A DNA stretch of 57,204 bases from Ligilactobacillus hayakitensis DSM 18933 = JCM 14209 (GCF_000615845.1 NZ_BAML01000009.1:1-57204), one strand, 5' to 3'. Shown: positions 8,004-17,261, counted from the first letter of the stretch. Translations and numbers: made by a program. The notes: a model not told the origin generated them from the sequence alone.

Positions 8004-8794
8004 TGTTAGGAATTGTTTTGATTGATGATGATAATGAGATGAGAAGCGATTTGTCTCAATTATTAGCTAGATATTTAAAATTTGAAGAACTTGATGCTGC
8101 AGTGGCACTAGAATCAGATGGTTCAGATTTTCGGTTGGATCTAATTGAAAAGATGGACAAATTTACGAATTTCTTATTTTTTCTAGATATAGAGTTAGAG
8201 AAAGGAAATAACTCAGGCTTCGATTTAGCGATACAAATCCGCCAACATCTTCCATTAGCAAAAATTGTTTTCTTAACTTCACATGATGAATTAGCCTTAT
8301 TGGCTTTAGAAAATCGAGTAAGTCCGCTTGATTATATCATTAAAAAAGATATGGCAAAGATGATGGAATCCATTCGTAAAGATATTAGTATATCTTTAGA
8401 ATCAGAGGTTGTAAATACCCAGTTGGATGAAAATTATTTTTCTTATAAAATTCACAATAAGTACTATAAAATCAAAGCAGAAGAAGTTTACTATTTTGAA
8501 TCGTTGTCTAATGAAAATAATATAGTTATATTACATGCAAAAGACAAAGTTATTGAAATTGATGGTAATTTAAAAGATATTCAAAAAAGAAATGAAACTG
8601 ACTTTTTTAGATGTCATCGCCAATATTTAGCGAATTTAAAAACAGCAACTGAGTATGATCATTTACAAAAAAGAATTTTTTATGGACAAAAAAATCAAAT
8701 CTATTGTCCGACATCAATTAGGCGTGCAAGAGAAATTAAGAAAATGATAAAAAAATATCCAGAAAAATGGCAGAATTTGAATTTTAGTAAATGA
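8003..8794 (+). CDS. LytTR family response regulator
   Basis: A 263-aa protein from a GTG start that overlaps the kinase stop (RBS AGAGGGGAAA). The receiver domain has acidic residues LIDDDNEM and phospho-Asp at residue 62 (FFLDIE). The C-terminal LytTR domain shows YYFESLSNENNIVILH and FFRCHRQYLANL. Such regulators bind paired direct repeats, and the only good candidate site I see is at 3013-3045 ahead of the peptide gene. Confidence 0.88.
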   Translation: MLGIVLIDDDNEMRSDLSQLLARYLKFEELDAAVALESDGSDFRLDLIEKMDKFTNFLFFLDIELEKGNNSGFDLAIQIRQHLPLAKIVFLTSHDELALLALENRVSPLDYIIKKDMAKMMESIRKDISISLESEVVNTQLDENYFSYKIHNKYYKIKAEEVYYFESLSNENNIVILHAKDKVIEIDGNLKDIQKRNETDFFRCHRQYLANLKTATEYDHLQKRIFYGQKNQIYCPTSIRRAREIKKMIKKYPEKWQNLNFSK

Positions 8795-8825
8795 TAAAAT
8801 ATTTACGAAATATAATTTGATAACC

Positions 8826-8880
8826 AAAAGGATTTGTAATTTATCGTTGAAAAACGAAAACCTACAAATCCTTTTATTTT
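8826..8880 (+). terminator. Terminator of the two-component operon
   Basis: AAAAGGATTTGTA (8826-8838) pairs perfectly with TACAAATCCTTTT (8863-8875), followed by ATTTTT. Confidence 0.85.
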
Positions 8881-8950
8881 TAGCAAATTTTTTCAAATCC
8901 CCCTAAAAAAACGTATATTAATGAATAGATGCTTGAAAGGGGTTAGTGAA

Positions 8951-9220
8951 ATGACTAAAGAAAACAAAAAAGAAGTTTTTTATCAATCACAAGAGGATTT
9001 GGATAATCAAAAATTAACGCCAAGAGAGGAGTTATTCTTAGATTTAGAGGATATGTTGATGGCTAATCCGCATTATCGTGATTACTTTTTTAAATCATGT
9101 ATGCAAGAACCTGAAATTAGAGAAGTAATTTTGACAGTCTTTTATGAATTTTTGACGGTCCATATTGATCAAAAAGATGATCTGGATGAAGTAATTAAGA
9201 AGTTTGAATCAGAAAATTAA
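8951..9220 (+). CDS. Small acidic protein of unknown function
   Basis: An 89-aa protein (MTKENKKEVFYQ...) with many Asp/Glu residues and no membrane segment. ATG 8951 follows AAAGGGG at 8936-8942; an upstream in-frame ATG at 8921 lacks such a site. It stands alone between two terminators. I recognise no motif beyond helical, charged sequence. Confidence 0.65.
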   Translation: MTKENKKEVFYQSQEDLDNQKLTPREELFLDLEDMLMANPHYRDYFFKSCMQEPEIREVILTVFYEFLTVHIDQKDDLDEVIKKFESEN

Positions 9221-9247
9221 AAAAGGGGGCATGACGCCTCCTTTTTT
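9219..9247. terminator. Bidirectional terminator between convergent genes
   Basis: AAAAAGGGGGC and GCCTCCTTTTTT flank a short loop, so both strands end in a T run. It serves the small acidic gene (+) and the aldo/keto reductase (-). Confidence 0.85.
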
Positions 9248-9263
9248 ATTGCCTAATTTTTGA

Positions 9264-10127
9264 TTAGAAATCTACTTGGTCTGGGACCTTGCATTGACCA
9301 CCAAGGTTACGTAATGCACCGATAATGTCCATTTCGTCTTCAGTTAATTCAAAGTCGAAGATGTCTGTATTTTGGATGATACGTTCTTCGTGAACTGATT
9401 TAGGTAATGGTAAGATACCTTGTTGGATGCCCCAACGTAAGCAAACTTGTGCAGTTGACTTGCCGTATTTGGCAGCAATTTGCGCAATTGTTTCGTTAGA
9501 TAAAGCTGCAGCTTCACCAAGTGGTGCCCAAGCTTCAGTTAAGATACCGTGACGTTCGTTGTAACGGATAGCTTCAGTTTGAGGCCAGCCGGGGTGAACT
9601 TCGATTTGGTTAACCATTGGCTTAATTTCTGCAGTCTTTAATAATGCATCGATGTGGTTGGGCATGAAGTTTGAAAGACCAATAGCTTTGATTTTACCTG
9701 CTTTGTAAAGGTCTTCAAAAGCACGCCATGTTTCAGCATTGATTTTTTCAGCTTCATCACCAAATTGCTTGTGGTTTGCAGGCCAGTGAATTAAGTAAAG
9801 ATCAAGGTAATCTAAACCAAGGTTAGCCATTGTTTTTTCAAAAGCTGCCATTGTTTTATCATAACCACGGTCTGTGTTCCATAACTTACTTGTTACGAAA
9901 ACTTCTTCACGAGCAAGGCCACTATCCTTGATAGCTTTACCAACGCCTTCTTCGTTACCATATAAAAAGGCAGTATCAATGTGACGGTAACCAGCTTTTA
10001 AAGCTTTTGTTACAACGTCATAAGTTACGTCAGCTGGTGTTTGGTAAGTTCCAAAACCAAGACCGGGGATCTTAACGCCATTGTTTAATTCTAATGGGCT
10101 TGTAAGTGATGTTAATTTTTGCATCAT
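9264..10127 (-). CDS. Aldo/keto reductase
   Basis: A 287-aa NADPH-dependent (alpha/beta)8 oxidoreductase. The catalytic tetrad is visible: Asp and Tyr in HIDTAFLYGNE, Lys in VTSKLWN, His in LIHWP. GLSNF and the cofactor signature LPKSVHEERI are also present. It most resembles the AKR5/2,5-diketogluconate-reductase-like group that reduces aldehydes and methylglyoxal-type carbonyls. ATG 10127 (or the adjacent 10124) follows a perfect AAAGGAGG; longer in-frame starts upstream are not supported. Monocistronic. Confidence 0.92.
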   Translation of the reverse strand: MMQKLTSLTSPLELNNGVKIPGLGFGTYQTPADVTYDVVTKALKAGYRHIDTAFLYGNEEGVGKAIKDSGLAREEVFVTSKLWNTDRGYDKTMAAFEKTMANLGLDYLDLYLIHWPANHKQFGDEAEKINAETWRAFEDLYKAGKIKAIGLSNFMPNHIDALLKTAEIKPMVNQIEVHPGWPQTEAIRYNERHGILTEAWAPLGEAAALSNETIAQIAAKYGKSTAQVCLRWGIQQGILPLPKSVHEERIIQNTDIFDFELTEDEMDIIGALRNLGGQCKVPDQVDF

Positions 10128-10203
10128 AAATTCCTCCTTTACTCGATGAATTAAGTATAACATTCTAGTTGGCTCTAACTGCAAATGATATGAATCTCAA
10201 ATT

Positions 10204-10237
10204 AAAAAAGCCACCAAGATAACGTTTCTTGCTGGCT
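10204..10237 (-). terminator. Terminator for the 10244-10555 gene
   Basis: On the minus strand AGCCAGCAAGA pairs with TCTTGGTGGCT and runs into TTTTTT. Confidence 0.85.
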
Positions 10238-10243
10238 AAATAC

Positions 10244-10555
10244 TTATTTAATATTATGCTTATTCATTTTTTCATCGAAAATTGCAGTAACTTCTTTTTG
10301 AAGGACTTCTTTGGCATCTTGTGGTAGACTGCCAGGTTGCTTGGCAATTTCGTATAAATCAGGATGTTCATTAGCAATGCGAGCAATTGTTCGAGTAGTT
10401 GCGTGCTTGCGGACGAAAAATGGAATTTTCTTGAGGTATCCGTCTGGCAAAAGGGCGAGAATTTTTTCCATCGCTACTGGATCAACCTCGCTAGTTTTAG
10501 GTTTACCTTCCTTAATTTGTTTTTGATCAAATAAACTAAAGTCTGATAATTTCAT
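10244..10555 (-). CDS. Conserved-looking hypothetical protein, 103 aa
   Basis: A soluble, helical 103-aa protein (MKLSDFSLFDQKQIKEG...). It has no signal peptide, membrane segment or known motif that I recognise. AGGGGGC sits at the right distance before the ATG, and a strong terminator follows, so it is a real single-gene unit. Confidence 0.72.
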   Translation of the reverse strand: MKLSDFSLFDQKQIKEGKPKTSEVDPVAMEKILALLPDGYLKKIPFFVRKHATTRTIARIANEHPDLYEIAKQPGSLPQDAKEVLQKEVTAIFDEKMNKHNIK

Positions 10556-10605
10556 AATTTTTGCCCCCTTAATTCATTTTTAGTTTAGCAGGAAGAAAGA
10601 ATTAA

Positions 10606-11547
10606 TCAAGTGCCTCGTTTTTTAAGATCTAAGACTTGTAAAGCGAGCATTTCGTCGATGACAAGATCGGTAAATAAATTCCCGTTGAGTGCGCCTAAAA
10701 TTGCAGGCGCTTTGTTGACTCCCTCGGCAACTCCAAAGCGTCGTTTTACGTCGAGGATTTTGGTTAAGGGATAAGAAAGGGTCTTGTCTAAAATGGAATT
10801 GAGAAACTTCCCGTTGATGTCGTATGGCCGCCCATAAAGCACACCAGCAACTTGGTTAAGGTTGATATTTGGGAAAATTTCCTCAGTCTGAGGGAGGTTG
10901 ATAATGGAATCCGCTGTCCCGATACCACTCAAGATAACGTCGCATTCTTTGCTGTTGGAGAGTGCCTCAAAAATTCCTGGCACCATTTTAAGTCCTGCTC
11001 GTGTTGCATCATCGGCGACATAAAGTGGAGCAAGCATAGGGGAGGCTTGAGCGTTGTATAAATCAGCAAGTCGTTGCACCAAAAACATACTATTATCACG
11101 GGTATGAATTGGATTTTCTCCCATAAATTGCGTGAAAATTAAATCATTACGGATGTGACTGTCAAAATGTGCGATTGTCTGGGATAAAGTTTTTCCAAAA
11201 GCAACGCCAACTATTTTACTTTGATTAATTATTTCCTGGATGTATTTTGCCGCAAAAGAAGGAACGCTTGAATTTTGCAGGTTTTGTTGCAATGGATTTT
11301 TAATAATGAAAATATGTTTAATTCCAAAATATTGCTTAAATTGTAATTCTAAGTCAAAATTACGTGCTGACCCAGAATGAATATTAATCTCGACGATGCC
11401 ATTTTCTAAAGCTTCATCAAGATATTTGCCAAGATGATAGCGGCTAATCTGATATTTTTCAGTAATATCATTGAGTTTCATCTTATTGAGATAATAATCA
11501 ACTGCAATCTTTCCAAGGAATTCAGCATGTTCGTTACTAACATTCAT
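10606..11547 (-). CDS. SorC/DeoR-type sugar-responsive transcriptional regulator
   Basis: A 313-aa protein with an N-terminal helix-turn-helix (NDITEKYQISRYHLGKYLDEA) and a C-terminal sugar-phosphate-binding domain. That domain is recognisable by VGVAFGKTLSQ, CDVILSGIGTADS, AGVLYGRPYDINGK and RRFGVAEGVNKAPAILGAL. SorC regulators bind phosphorylated sugars and usually control the adjacent catabolic operon. Here no sugar operon adjoins, so its target is not evident. AGGAGG precedes the start. Confidence 0.85.
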   Translation of the reverse strand: MNVSNEHAEFLGKIAVDYYLNKMKLNDITEKYQISRYHLGKYLDEALENGIVEINIHSGSARNFDLELQFKQYFGIKHIFIIKNPLQQNLQNSSVPSFAAKYIQEIINQSKIVGVAFGKTLSQTIAHFDSHIRNDLIFTQFMGENPIHTRDNSMFLVQRLADLYNAQASPMLAPLYVADDATRAGLKMVPGIFEALSNSKECDVILSGIGTADSIINLPQTEEIFPNINLNQVAGVLYGRPYDINGKFLNSILDKTLSYPLTKILDVKRRFGVAEGVNKAPAILGALNGNLFTDLVIDEMLALQVLDLKKRGT

Positions 11548-11581
11548 AATTAACCTCCTAATTTTTTCTTTCTATTATAAC

Positions 11582-11611
11582 AAAAAAACGAGGCTAGCTA
11601 ACCTAACCTCG
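11582..11611 (-). terminator. Terminator of the Pr6Pr-like gene
   Basis: CGAGG (11589) pairs with CCTCG (11607) and, on the minus strand, is followed by seven T. Confidence 0.82.
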
Positions 11612-11619
11612 AGATTTTG

Positions 11620-12246
11620 TTATGCATTTTTGGGTCCCACGTATTTTTTAATTATATATAGTAGATATCCGACCACACCGTATCCAATTGTAATGCCTAA
11701 AATGTTCATTAAAATTGTTGGTAATCCGTATTTAGGGATGTTTAAGAACCAGTAAGCATAAGGACTGTCAGGTGCTCCTGGAATCGCAAATTGAGTTACG
11801 TATCCATTAAAGATGGCAAAGATACAATAAATAATCGGAGCTGCCATCCAATAGAAGGGATCAAATTTTTTGTAAGCTTTTCTCTTATCTAAAACAACGG
11901 TATCGAAGATAAATGCAATCGGAACGATGTAATGTACTAAGAAGTTTCGAATGTTCCAATAATCTTCCGGCTTAGCGTAAGGGCCAATCATGAAGTGATA
12001 CACCACAAAAGTAATGGTGATACTCATCATGACGCCACCTTTAACACGAAGCAAGTTATCATTATGGTTAATGGTACCATGTTTTCCTTCATAAATTACA
12101 AGGTATATCAAGAAACAAAAAACTAAGATGTTGGATAAAACAGTGTAGTAAAATAACATTCCAAAACCATCTTTAGCGATTTGCATACTAACACCGATAA
12201 TTCCGAGCAGCGCGATTAAAGCACGAAATAATTGTGTTTTAGTCAT
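11620..12246 (-). CDS. Pr6Pr family integral membrane protein
   Basis: A 208-aa protein with six predicted membrane helices. Characteristic family features are YYTVLSNILVF in helix 2, VVYHFMIGPYA in helix 3 and NFLVHYIVPIAFIFDTVV in helix 4, with conserved His residues. The family is related to FAR-17a/AIG1 proteins; bacterial members have no established function. RBS AAAGGAA precedes the ATG. A single-gene unit read away from the tRNA cluster. Confidence 0.78.
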   Translation of the reverse strand: MTKTQLFRALIALLGIIGVSMQIAKDGFGMLFYYTVLSNILVFCFLIYLVIYEGKHGTINHNDNLLRVKGGVMMSITITFVVYHFMIGPYAKPEDYWNIRNFLVHYIVPIAFIFDTVVLDKRKAYKKFDPFYWMAAPIIYCIFAIFNGYVTQFAIPGAPDSPYAYWFLNIPKYGLPTILMNILGITIGYGVVGYLLYIIKKYVGPKNA

Positions 12247-12422
12247 GTTGTTATTCCTTTCTATATTAAAACTATGTTATTAATGATAAGACTTTTTGTT
12301 GAATTGTGCAAAATAAAGTAAGAATATAGCAGAAAAAATAAAAAAATTTTCGTTAGAAAGGTTGATATAGTAAGGGATAGAAAGATAAAGATAAATAAAA
12401 TTAATTTTTTTTGAAAAAACTG

Positions 12423-12451
12423 TTGCATTAAAATCAAAAACAGGGTATTAT
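12423..12451 (+). promoter_or_regulatory. Promoter of the tRNA cluster
   Basis: TTGCAT (12423-12428), a 17-bp spacer and TATTAT (12446-12451), 35 bp before the first tRNA. Confidence 0.65.
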
Positions 12452-12486
12452 ATTTCTTGTAGCCGATAAGGTGTTACAGATTTTAT

Positions 12487-12576
12487 GGAGGATTACCCAA
12501 GTCTGGCTGAAGGGAACGGTCTTGAAAACCGTCAGGCGGGTCAAACCGCGCAAGAGTTCGAATCTCTTATCCTCCT
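12487..12576 (+). tRNA. tRNA-Ser (anticodon TGA)
   Basis: Acceptor GGAGGAT/ATCCTCC, anticodon loop CTTGAAA with TGA, a long variable arm typical of tRNA-Ser, and T-arm AGAGTTCGAATCTCT. 90 nt, CCA not encoded. The apparent discriminator is T. Confidence 0.95.
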
Positions 12577-12583
12577 TAGAGTT

Positions 12584-12657
12584 GGTTCATTGGTCTAGTT
12601 GGTTAGGACGCCTGCCTGTCACGCAGGAGACCACCGGTTCGAATCCGGTATGGACCG
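12584..12657 (+). tRNA. tRNA-Asp (anticodon GTC)
   Basis: Acceptor GGTTCAT/ATGGACC with one G-T pair, anticodon GTC in CTGTCAC, T-arm CCGGTTCGAATCCGG. 74 nt. Confidence 0.95.
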
Positions 12658-12661
12658 TTAT

Positions 12662-12732
12662 GCGGGTGTAGTTTAGTGGTAAAACCACAGCCTTCCAAGC
12701 TGTTGTCGCGAGTTCGATTCTCGTCACCCGCT
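12662..12732 (+). tRNA. tRNA-Gly (anticodon TCC)
   Basis: Acceptor GCGGGTG/CACCCGC, D-stem GTTT/AAAC, anticodon TCC in CTTCCAA, T-arm CGAGTTCGATTCTCG. 71 nt. Confidence 0.95.
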
Positions 12733-12746
12733 TTTTTTTGTGCAAT

Positions 12747-12821
<75 letters not shown>

Positions 12822-12830
12822 TATATATAT

Positions 12831-12918
12831 GGAGAAATACTCAAGTGGCTGAAGAGGCGCCCCTGCTAAGGGTGTAGGTCGGTAACACGGCGCGAGGGTT
12901 CAAATCCCTCTTTCTCCG
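12831..12918 (+). tRNA. tRNA-Ser (anticodon GCT)
   Basis: Acceptor GGAGAAA/TTTCTCC, anticodon GCT in CTGCTAA, long variable arm, discriminator G. 88 nt. Last tRNA of the cluster. Confidence 0.95.
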
Positions 12919-12934
12919 TTTGAGAAATACGCGT

Positions 12935-12965
12935 AAAAAAGCAAGCTAACAAGCTTGCTTTTTTT
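12935..12965 (+). terminator. Terminator of the tRNA operon
   Basis: AAAAAAGCAAGC pairs with GCTTGCTTTTTT around a six-base loop; perfect symmetry also makes it work on the other strand. Confidence 0.9.
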
Positions 12966-13097
12966 GTATAAATTTCTATGATTTAGAAAAAGTTGGAGTA
13001 GTAAACGAATATGAAGAGTTACTTTTGATCTAAGGGTCTTTTGTTTTATCAATAATCTTGCTAAAATGAAGTTGTTTAGAAAAAGGATGTGGGAAAT

Positions 13098-13796
13098 TTG
13101 AGTAAATATCAATATTTGCTATTTGATTTAGATGATAATTTAATGGATTTTCAAGCAAGTGAACGCTATGCTTTAAGCGAACTTTTGAAAGTAACGGGGA
13201 TTGGTGACACTAAAGAAGCGCGGGATAGTTACCACCGTTACAACCGTGCTATGTGGGAAGCTTTAGAACGCGGATATATCAGCCGTGAATATTTGTTTGC
13301 TCGTCGTTTTGCGGCTTTTGCTAAGCGTAAGTACGATATTGACATTGATGACGTTCATGAATTAAATGAAGAATACCAAGAATGGCTTGGAAGTGGTCAT
13401 GAATTGATGCCCCAAGCCAAAGAAGTCCTAGAAGCATTGAAGCAAAAGGGCTATCATATGATTGTTGTCACTAATGGGGCCGCTAAAGCTCAAAATCGAC
13501 GTTTGAAAGATTCGGGGTTAGATCAATATTTTGAAAAGGTCTTTATCTCAGAAGAAGTTGGTTATCAAAAGCCACAAAAAGAATTCTTTGATTATGTCTT
13601 CCAAAATAGTGATGCAACTCCAGAAAACAGCTTAGTTTTAGGTGATAGTTTATCATCAGATATTCAAGGGGCCAATAATGCAGGCATCGATTCTGTCTGG
13701 TATAACCCATCTTGGAAGGTCAACCATACAAGTGCCCGTCCAACCTATGCGATTAAATCTTGGGATCGTTTGTTAGATTTTTTAGAAAATAATTAA
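13098..13796 (+). CDS. HAD-superfamily phosphatase, YjjG-like nucleotidase
   Basis: A 232-aa HAD hydrolase. Motif I is FDLDDNLMDF, motif II VVTNGAA, motif III Lys in GYQKPQ, motif IV LVLGDSLSSDIQGANNAG. Overall it matches YjjG-type noncanonical pyrimidine nucleotidases, which clean the nucleotide pool. Oddity: the residue after DLDD is Asn where Thr is usual (DLDDT). The start is uncertain: TTG 13098 has AAAGGATG well placed, while GTG 13089 lies too close to it. Confidence 0.82.
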   Translation: MSKYQYLLFDLDDNLMDFQASERYALSELLKVTGIGDTKEARDSYHRYNRAMWEALERGYISREYLFARRFAAFAKRKYDIDIDDVHELNEEYQEWLGSGHELMPQAKEVLEALKQKGYHMIVVTNGAAKAQNRRLKDSGLDQYFEKVFISEEVGYQKPQKEFFDYVFQNSDATPENSLVLGDSLSSDIQGANNAGIDSVWYNPSWKVNHTSARPTYAIKSWDRLLDFLENN

Positions 13797-13841
13797 AGTA
13801 AAATATTCCTAATAAAAGGCTGGAAAAAAGTCTTATAATTC

Positions 13842-13895
13842 AAAACCTTAAGAAATTATGTTTCCTAAAACGTTGATTTCTTAAGGTTTTTATTT
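13842..13895 (+). terminator. Terminator after the HAD gene
   Basis: AAAACCTTAAGAAA pairs with TTTCTTAAGGTTTT, then ATTTT. Confidence 0.85.
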
Positions 13896-14068
13896 TGCTA
13901 TTGCTATATTTGTTTCGAAAAAGCTAGTTTTTTCAGTCTCTTTTTGTGTATAACTAATTTATATTTTTTCTTATATATATCAACTTTCAACTCTAGATAA
14001 CTAAATGTGGCTGCTAGAACTAATCCATGCTAAAATATAGAAAATAATTAATTAATGGGGGTAAATAT

Positions 14069-14767
14069 ATGAACTATCAAATTTTGGGCGACTCTGATTG
14101 TCCACTCGCACAAGTTAACCTTGGTTATGGCGAAACGATTCAAGTTGAACGCGGCGCCATGGCTTATTCATCAAATGTTGATTTGCAAGGAAAGATGAAC
14201 ACGAATAAAAGTGGTATCGGTGGGTTATTTAGCGCTTTAGGTCGTAGTTTAACGAGTGGAGAAAGTTTCTTTATGACTCACGCTACCGGTCAAGCTGACG
14301 GAGCTTTTATCGGGATTGCTCCAGCTGTTCCGGGTAAAATTACGAGTTTGACGGTTGGCCCTAATCAATATCGCCTCAATACCGGTGTTTTTCTAGCATG
14401 CGATAGCTCTGTTGGTTATAACATGGTGGCCCAAAATGTCGGTGGGGCCTTCTTTGGTGGTACCGGTGGACTTTTTGTGATGGAAACTCAAGGGCAAGGA
14501 GAAATGTTAATTTCAGCGTTCGGTGATATTATCGAACTTACAGTAACGCCTGATCATCCGTTAACTATTGATAATGAACACGTTATTGCTTGGGATAGTA
14601 GTTTAGATTACAACATCAAAGTTGCGTCTGGGACATTTGGTTTTACAACTGGCGAAGGTTTAGTTAATGTCTTTCACGGAAACGGGCGCGTTTTGATTCA
14701 AACGCGTAACCTTAGAAGTTTGGCAGAGACAGTTGATTCATACTTGCCAAAGTCATCAAATAGCTAA
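14069..14767 (+). CDS. TIGR00266/AIM24 family protein
   Basis: A 232-aa beta-rich protein. Family features include ERGAMAYSS near residue 30, a Gly-rich stretch (GGAFFGGTGGLF), MLISAFGDIIEL, DNEHVIAWDSSLDYNI and the end GEGLVNVFHGNGRVLIQTRN. Bacterial members have no proven biochemical role. GGGGG precedes the ATG. A single-gene unit with its own terminator. Confidence 0.88.
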   Translation: MNYQILGDSDCPLAQVNLGYGETIQVERGAMAYSSNVDLQGKMNTNKSGIGGLFSALGRSLTSGESFFMTHATGQADGAFIGIAPAVPGKITSLTVGPNQYRLNTGVFLACDSSVGYNMVAQNVGGAFFGGTGGLFVMETQGQGEMLISAFGDIIELTVTPDHPLTIDNEHVIAWDSSLDYNIKVASGTFGFTTGEGLVNVFHGNGRVLIQTRNLRSLAETVDSYLPKSSNS

Positions 14768-14790
14768 TATTAAAATAATCAAAGAAACAT

Positions 14791-14844
14791 AAAAAACGCT
14801 AGAACTTAACGTTTAATTAACGTATTTTCTAGCGTTTTTATTTT
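14791..14844. terminator. Bidirectional terminator between AIM24-like gene and gudD
   Basis: AAAAAACGCTAGAA pairs with TTCTAGCGTTTTT; T runs occur in both directions between convergent genes. Confidence 0.85.
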
Positions 14845-14856
14845 GTGATTTTTATT

Positions 14857-16188
14857 TTAGCGCACTAAAGCAGGGCGTTTTGGATCGAATTTCCATCCTG
14901 GGATGAGGTATTGCATTGTCTTAGAGTCATCGCGAGCGCCAAGTTTTTTATCGACGTAGAGTTGATGAGCTTTCATAATAGCATCGCGATCAATTTCTAC
15001 TCCTAAACCTTCAGTAGTCTTAGGAACATAGATTTCACCATTCTTGATTTCATAAGGATTCTTAGTTAAGTATTGACCATCTTGCCAAATCCAGTGAGTA
15101 TCAACATCGTAAACTTCACCAGGTGCTGCAGCGGCAGCGTTTGCGACCATTGCAAGTGAAATATCAAAGTGATTGTTTGAGTGTACCCCCCAGTTTAACC
15201 CAAATTCTGAACAAAGTTGAGCAACTCTTACAGCACCTTCCATTGTCCAAAAGTGTGGATCTGCTAATGGAATTGAAACTGAATTTAATGCAATTGCATG
15301 ACTCATTTGACGCCAATCAGTATCTACCATGTTAGTTGCAACTGGCATGTGTGTTTTCTTTTGGAATTCTGCTAAGATTTCACGACCTGAAAAACCATCT
15401 TCAGCTCCACATGGATCTTCAATATAGTGTAAGATACCTTTTAATTCATTAGCATAGCGAAGGGCATCTTTTAGATACCATCCACCATTTGGATCTAAGT
15501 CTAATTTAGCATCTGGGAATGCTTTATGAAGGGCTTTGATAGCTTCAACTTCTTTTTGACCATCAAAAACCCCACCTTTAAGTTTGAAAGTTTTAAATCC
15601 ATACTTGTCATATGCAGCCTTAGCTAATTTAACTAGAGATTCAGAATCCATTGCGGGCTTGCGACGTAAACGACCCCATTCATCTGAATTATCATCATCT
15701 TGAAGATAAGGGAGGTCTGTTTTAGAAGTATCACCGACCCAAAATAGATAACCTAAAACTCCAACGTGTTCTCTTTGTTGGCCATCCCCGAGTAAAGCAG
15801 CAACAGGAACGTGAAGATATTTACCGAGTAAATCAAGAAATGCAGTCTCAATTGCAGTTAAAGCATGCACCATGATACGTAAATCAAAGGTTTGATTACC
15901 ACGACCACCAGCATCTAAATAGGCAAATTTCTTTTGAACTTCTTGTAAGACGCGCTTGTAATCACCGATTGGTGTTCCAATAACAAGATCTTTTGCTTCT
16001 TCTAGTGTTTGCGTAATTTTTTCTCCACCGGGAACTTCACTGACACCTTCAACCCCTTCATCGGTTGTTAAAATAACAATGTTGCGTGTGAAGAAAGGAC
16101 CGTGAGCTCCACTTAAATTTAATAACATACTGTCATATCCAGCTACAGGATAGACTTCCATTTTAGTAATCTTTGGTGTTTTTGACAT
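14857..16188 (-). CDS. gudD: Glucarate dehydratase (enolase superfamily)
   Basis: A 443-aa enzyme, the usual length of GudD, which dehydrates D-glucarate (or L-idarate) to 5-keto-4-deoxyglucarate. Visible features are the capping-domain start [11 protein letters not shown], the catalytic Lys motif FKLKGG, metal ligands in LDLDPNGGW and [22 protein letters not shown], and the catalytic His region [16 protein letters not shown] 16188 follows AGGTGG; a longer in-frame start at 16308 would run through the divergent promoter. It faces lysR. Downstream aldolase and reductase genes (garL, garR) are not in the window. Confidence 0.92.
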   Translation of the reverse strand: MSKTPKITKMEVYPVAGYDSMLLNLSGAHGPFFTRNIVILTTDEGVEGVSEVPGGEKITQTLEEAKDLVIGTPIGDYKRVLQEVQKKFAYLDAGGRGNQTFDLRIMVHALTAIETAFLDLLGKYLHVPVAALLGDGQQREHVGVLGYLFWVGDTSKTDLPYLQDDDNSDEWGRLRRKPAMDSESLVKLAKAAYDKYGFKTFKLKGGVFDGQKEVEAIKALHKAFPDAKLDLDPNGGWYLKDALRYANELKGILHYIEDPCGAEDGFSGREILAEFQKKTHMPVATNMVDTDWRQMSHAIALNSVSIPLADPHFWTMEGAVRVAQLCSEFGLNWGVHSNNHFDISLAMVANAAAAAPGEVYDVDTHWIWQDGQYLTKNPYEIKNGEIYVPKTTEGLGVEIDRDAIMKAHQLYVDKKLGARDDSKTMQYLIPGWKFDPKRPALVR

Positions 16189-16262
16189 ATTCTTCCACCT
16201 CTTGTGATTTAATTTACAAACTAATTTTAGCGCTTTCAAAATATGATGAATAGAGTTAAAAT

Positions 16263-16290
16263 GTGTACTAAGGCGAACTAATAGTTCACG
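16263..16290. promoter_or_regulatory. LysR operator candidate in the gudD-lysR divergent region
   Basis: GAACTAATAGTTC (16275-16287) is a perfect 13-bp palindrome followed by ACG, with a further GTGTACTAA half-site at 16263. The same element (ACTAACAGTTCATG, CTGTTAGTTCGTG) recurs before the dehydrogenase gene at 17223-17265. Confidence 0.6.
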
Positions 16291-16313
16291 TCGATAAGAT
16301 AGGAGCAAAGCAT

Positions 16314-17195
16314 ATGGACATTAATAATTTAAAAACTTTTCTAGCGGTAGTGCGCTACGGAAGCTTTAGAAAGGCGGCTGGAGACTTTTATATTTCTCCA
16401 CGGGCAGTTTCAAAACAAATGGATCAATTAGAAGATGAACTTGGAATTAAGCTCTTTGAACGAAAAAAGAATCGGTCAGAACTCACCGAAGATGGTCATG
16501 AATTTATCGTAACTGCTGAGGATATTGTGAATACTTATACTAATGAGATTAATCGAATCAATACGCGAAAAAAGAATCAAGTAAAGCATTTACGCCTAGG
16601 TTTTTCATCTTCTAATCAAGCAATTGCCTTACAGCGCAAGCTTTTGCCGATGATTGATAAAGAATATACTGTTGATTTTATTCAACAAAGCGGGCGTCGT
16701 TTAATTGAATTATTACAAGCAGGAGAACTCGATTTTATTGTGACACCATATTATTTTTTAGATAACGAAGAAATGAAAACGCTTAAAATGATTAGTTTGT
16801 TTACCGGTGAACTAGTGGTGGGTATTAGTAAAAATTCTAGTTTAAGTAAGCAAGAATATGTGAAAGTAGAAGATCTTGAAGATCGAGATATTTTTTATTA
16901 TTCGCCAGTTGAATCAGCTTTTATGCAAGATGTGCTAATTGCAAAGTTTCCAAATCATTTTAAAAAAGAACAAATAAAAAGGGCGCCATCCCTTGAATTA
17001 CGCGATGCGTACGTTGCTTCCAATCAAGGAATTGGATTTTATCCGAGTGTTTTTGTTGATGTTGAACGGACACGTAATCCAATGATTGAATTTAAACATC
17101 TTGATACTACTAATAATATTGCTTACTCATCAGCTCTATATTATCGTAAAGATGCTAATGATGAGATTAAAAAAATTGTAGCTAAATTAGGGTAG
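16314..17195 (+). CDS. LysR family transcriptional regulator
   Basis: A 293-aa protein with the N-terminal LysR winged helix ([20 protein letters not shown], then [20 protein letters not shown]). The C-terminal periplasmic-binding-protein-like effector domain follows. AGGAG is at 16301-16305. It is transcribed away from gudD and toward the dehydrogenase-transporter operon, so it likely activates all of them in response to a sugar acid. Confidence 0.9.
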   Translation: MDINNLKTFLAVVRYGSFRKAAGDFYISPRAVSKQMDQLEDELGIKLFERKKNRSELTEDGHEFIVTAEDIVNTYTNEINRINTRKKNQVKHLRLGFSSSNQAIALQRKLLPMIDKEYTVDFIQQSGRRLIELLQAGELDFIVTPYYFLDNEEMKTLKMISLFTGELVVGISKNSSLSKQEYVKVEDLEDRDIFYYSPVESAFMQDVLIAKFPNHFKKEQIKRAPSLELRDAYVASNQGIGFYPSVFVDVERTRNPMIEFKHLDTTNNIAYSSALYYRKDANDEIKKIVAKLG

Positions 17196-17222
17196 GAGTA
17201 CAAAAAATCACTGTGCACATGT

Positions 17223-17261
17223 ACTAACAGTTCATGTGATGACCTAAATTAAACTGTTAGT
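17223..17261 (+). promoter_or_regulatory. LysR operator pair before the dehydrogenase-transporter operon
   Basis: ACTAACAGTT (17223-17232) and AACTGTTAGT (17252-17261) form a perfect 10-bp inverted repeat with a 19-bp spacer. Half-sites match the palindrome in the gudD promoter. I could not assign a clean -35/-10 pair here, as expected for an activator-dependent promoter. Confidence 0.6.
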
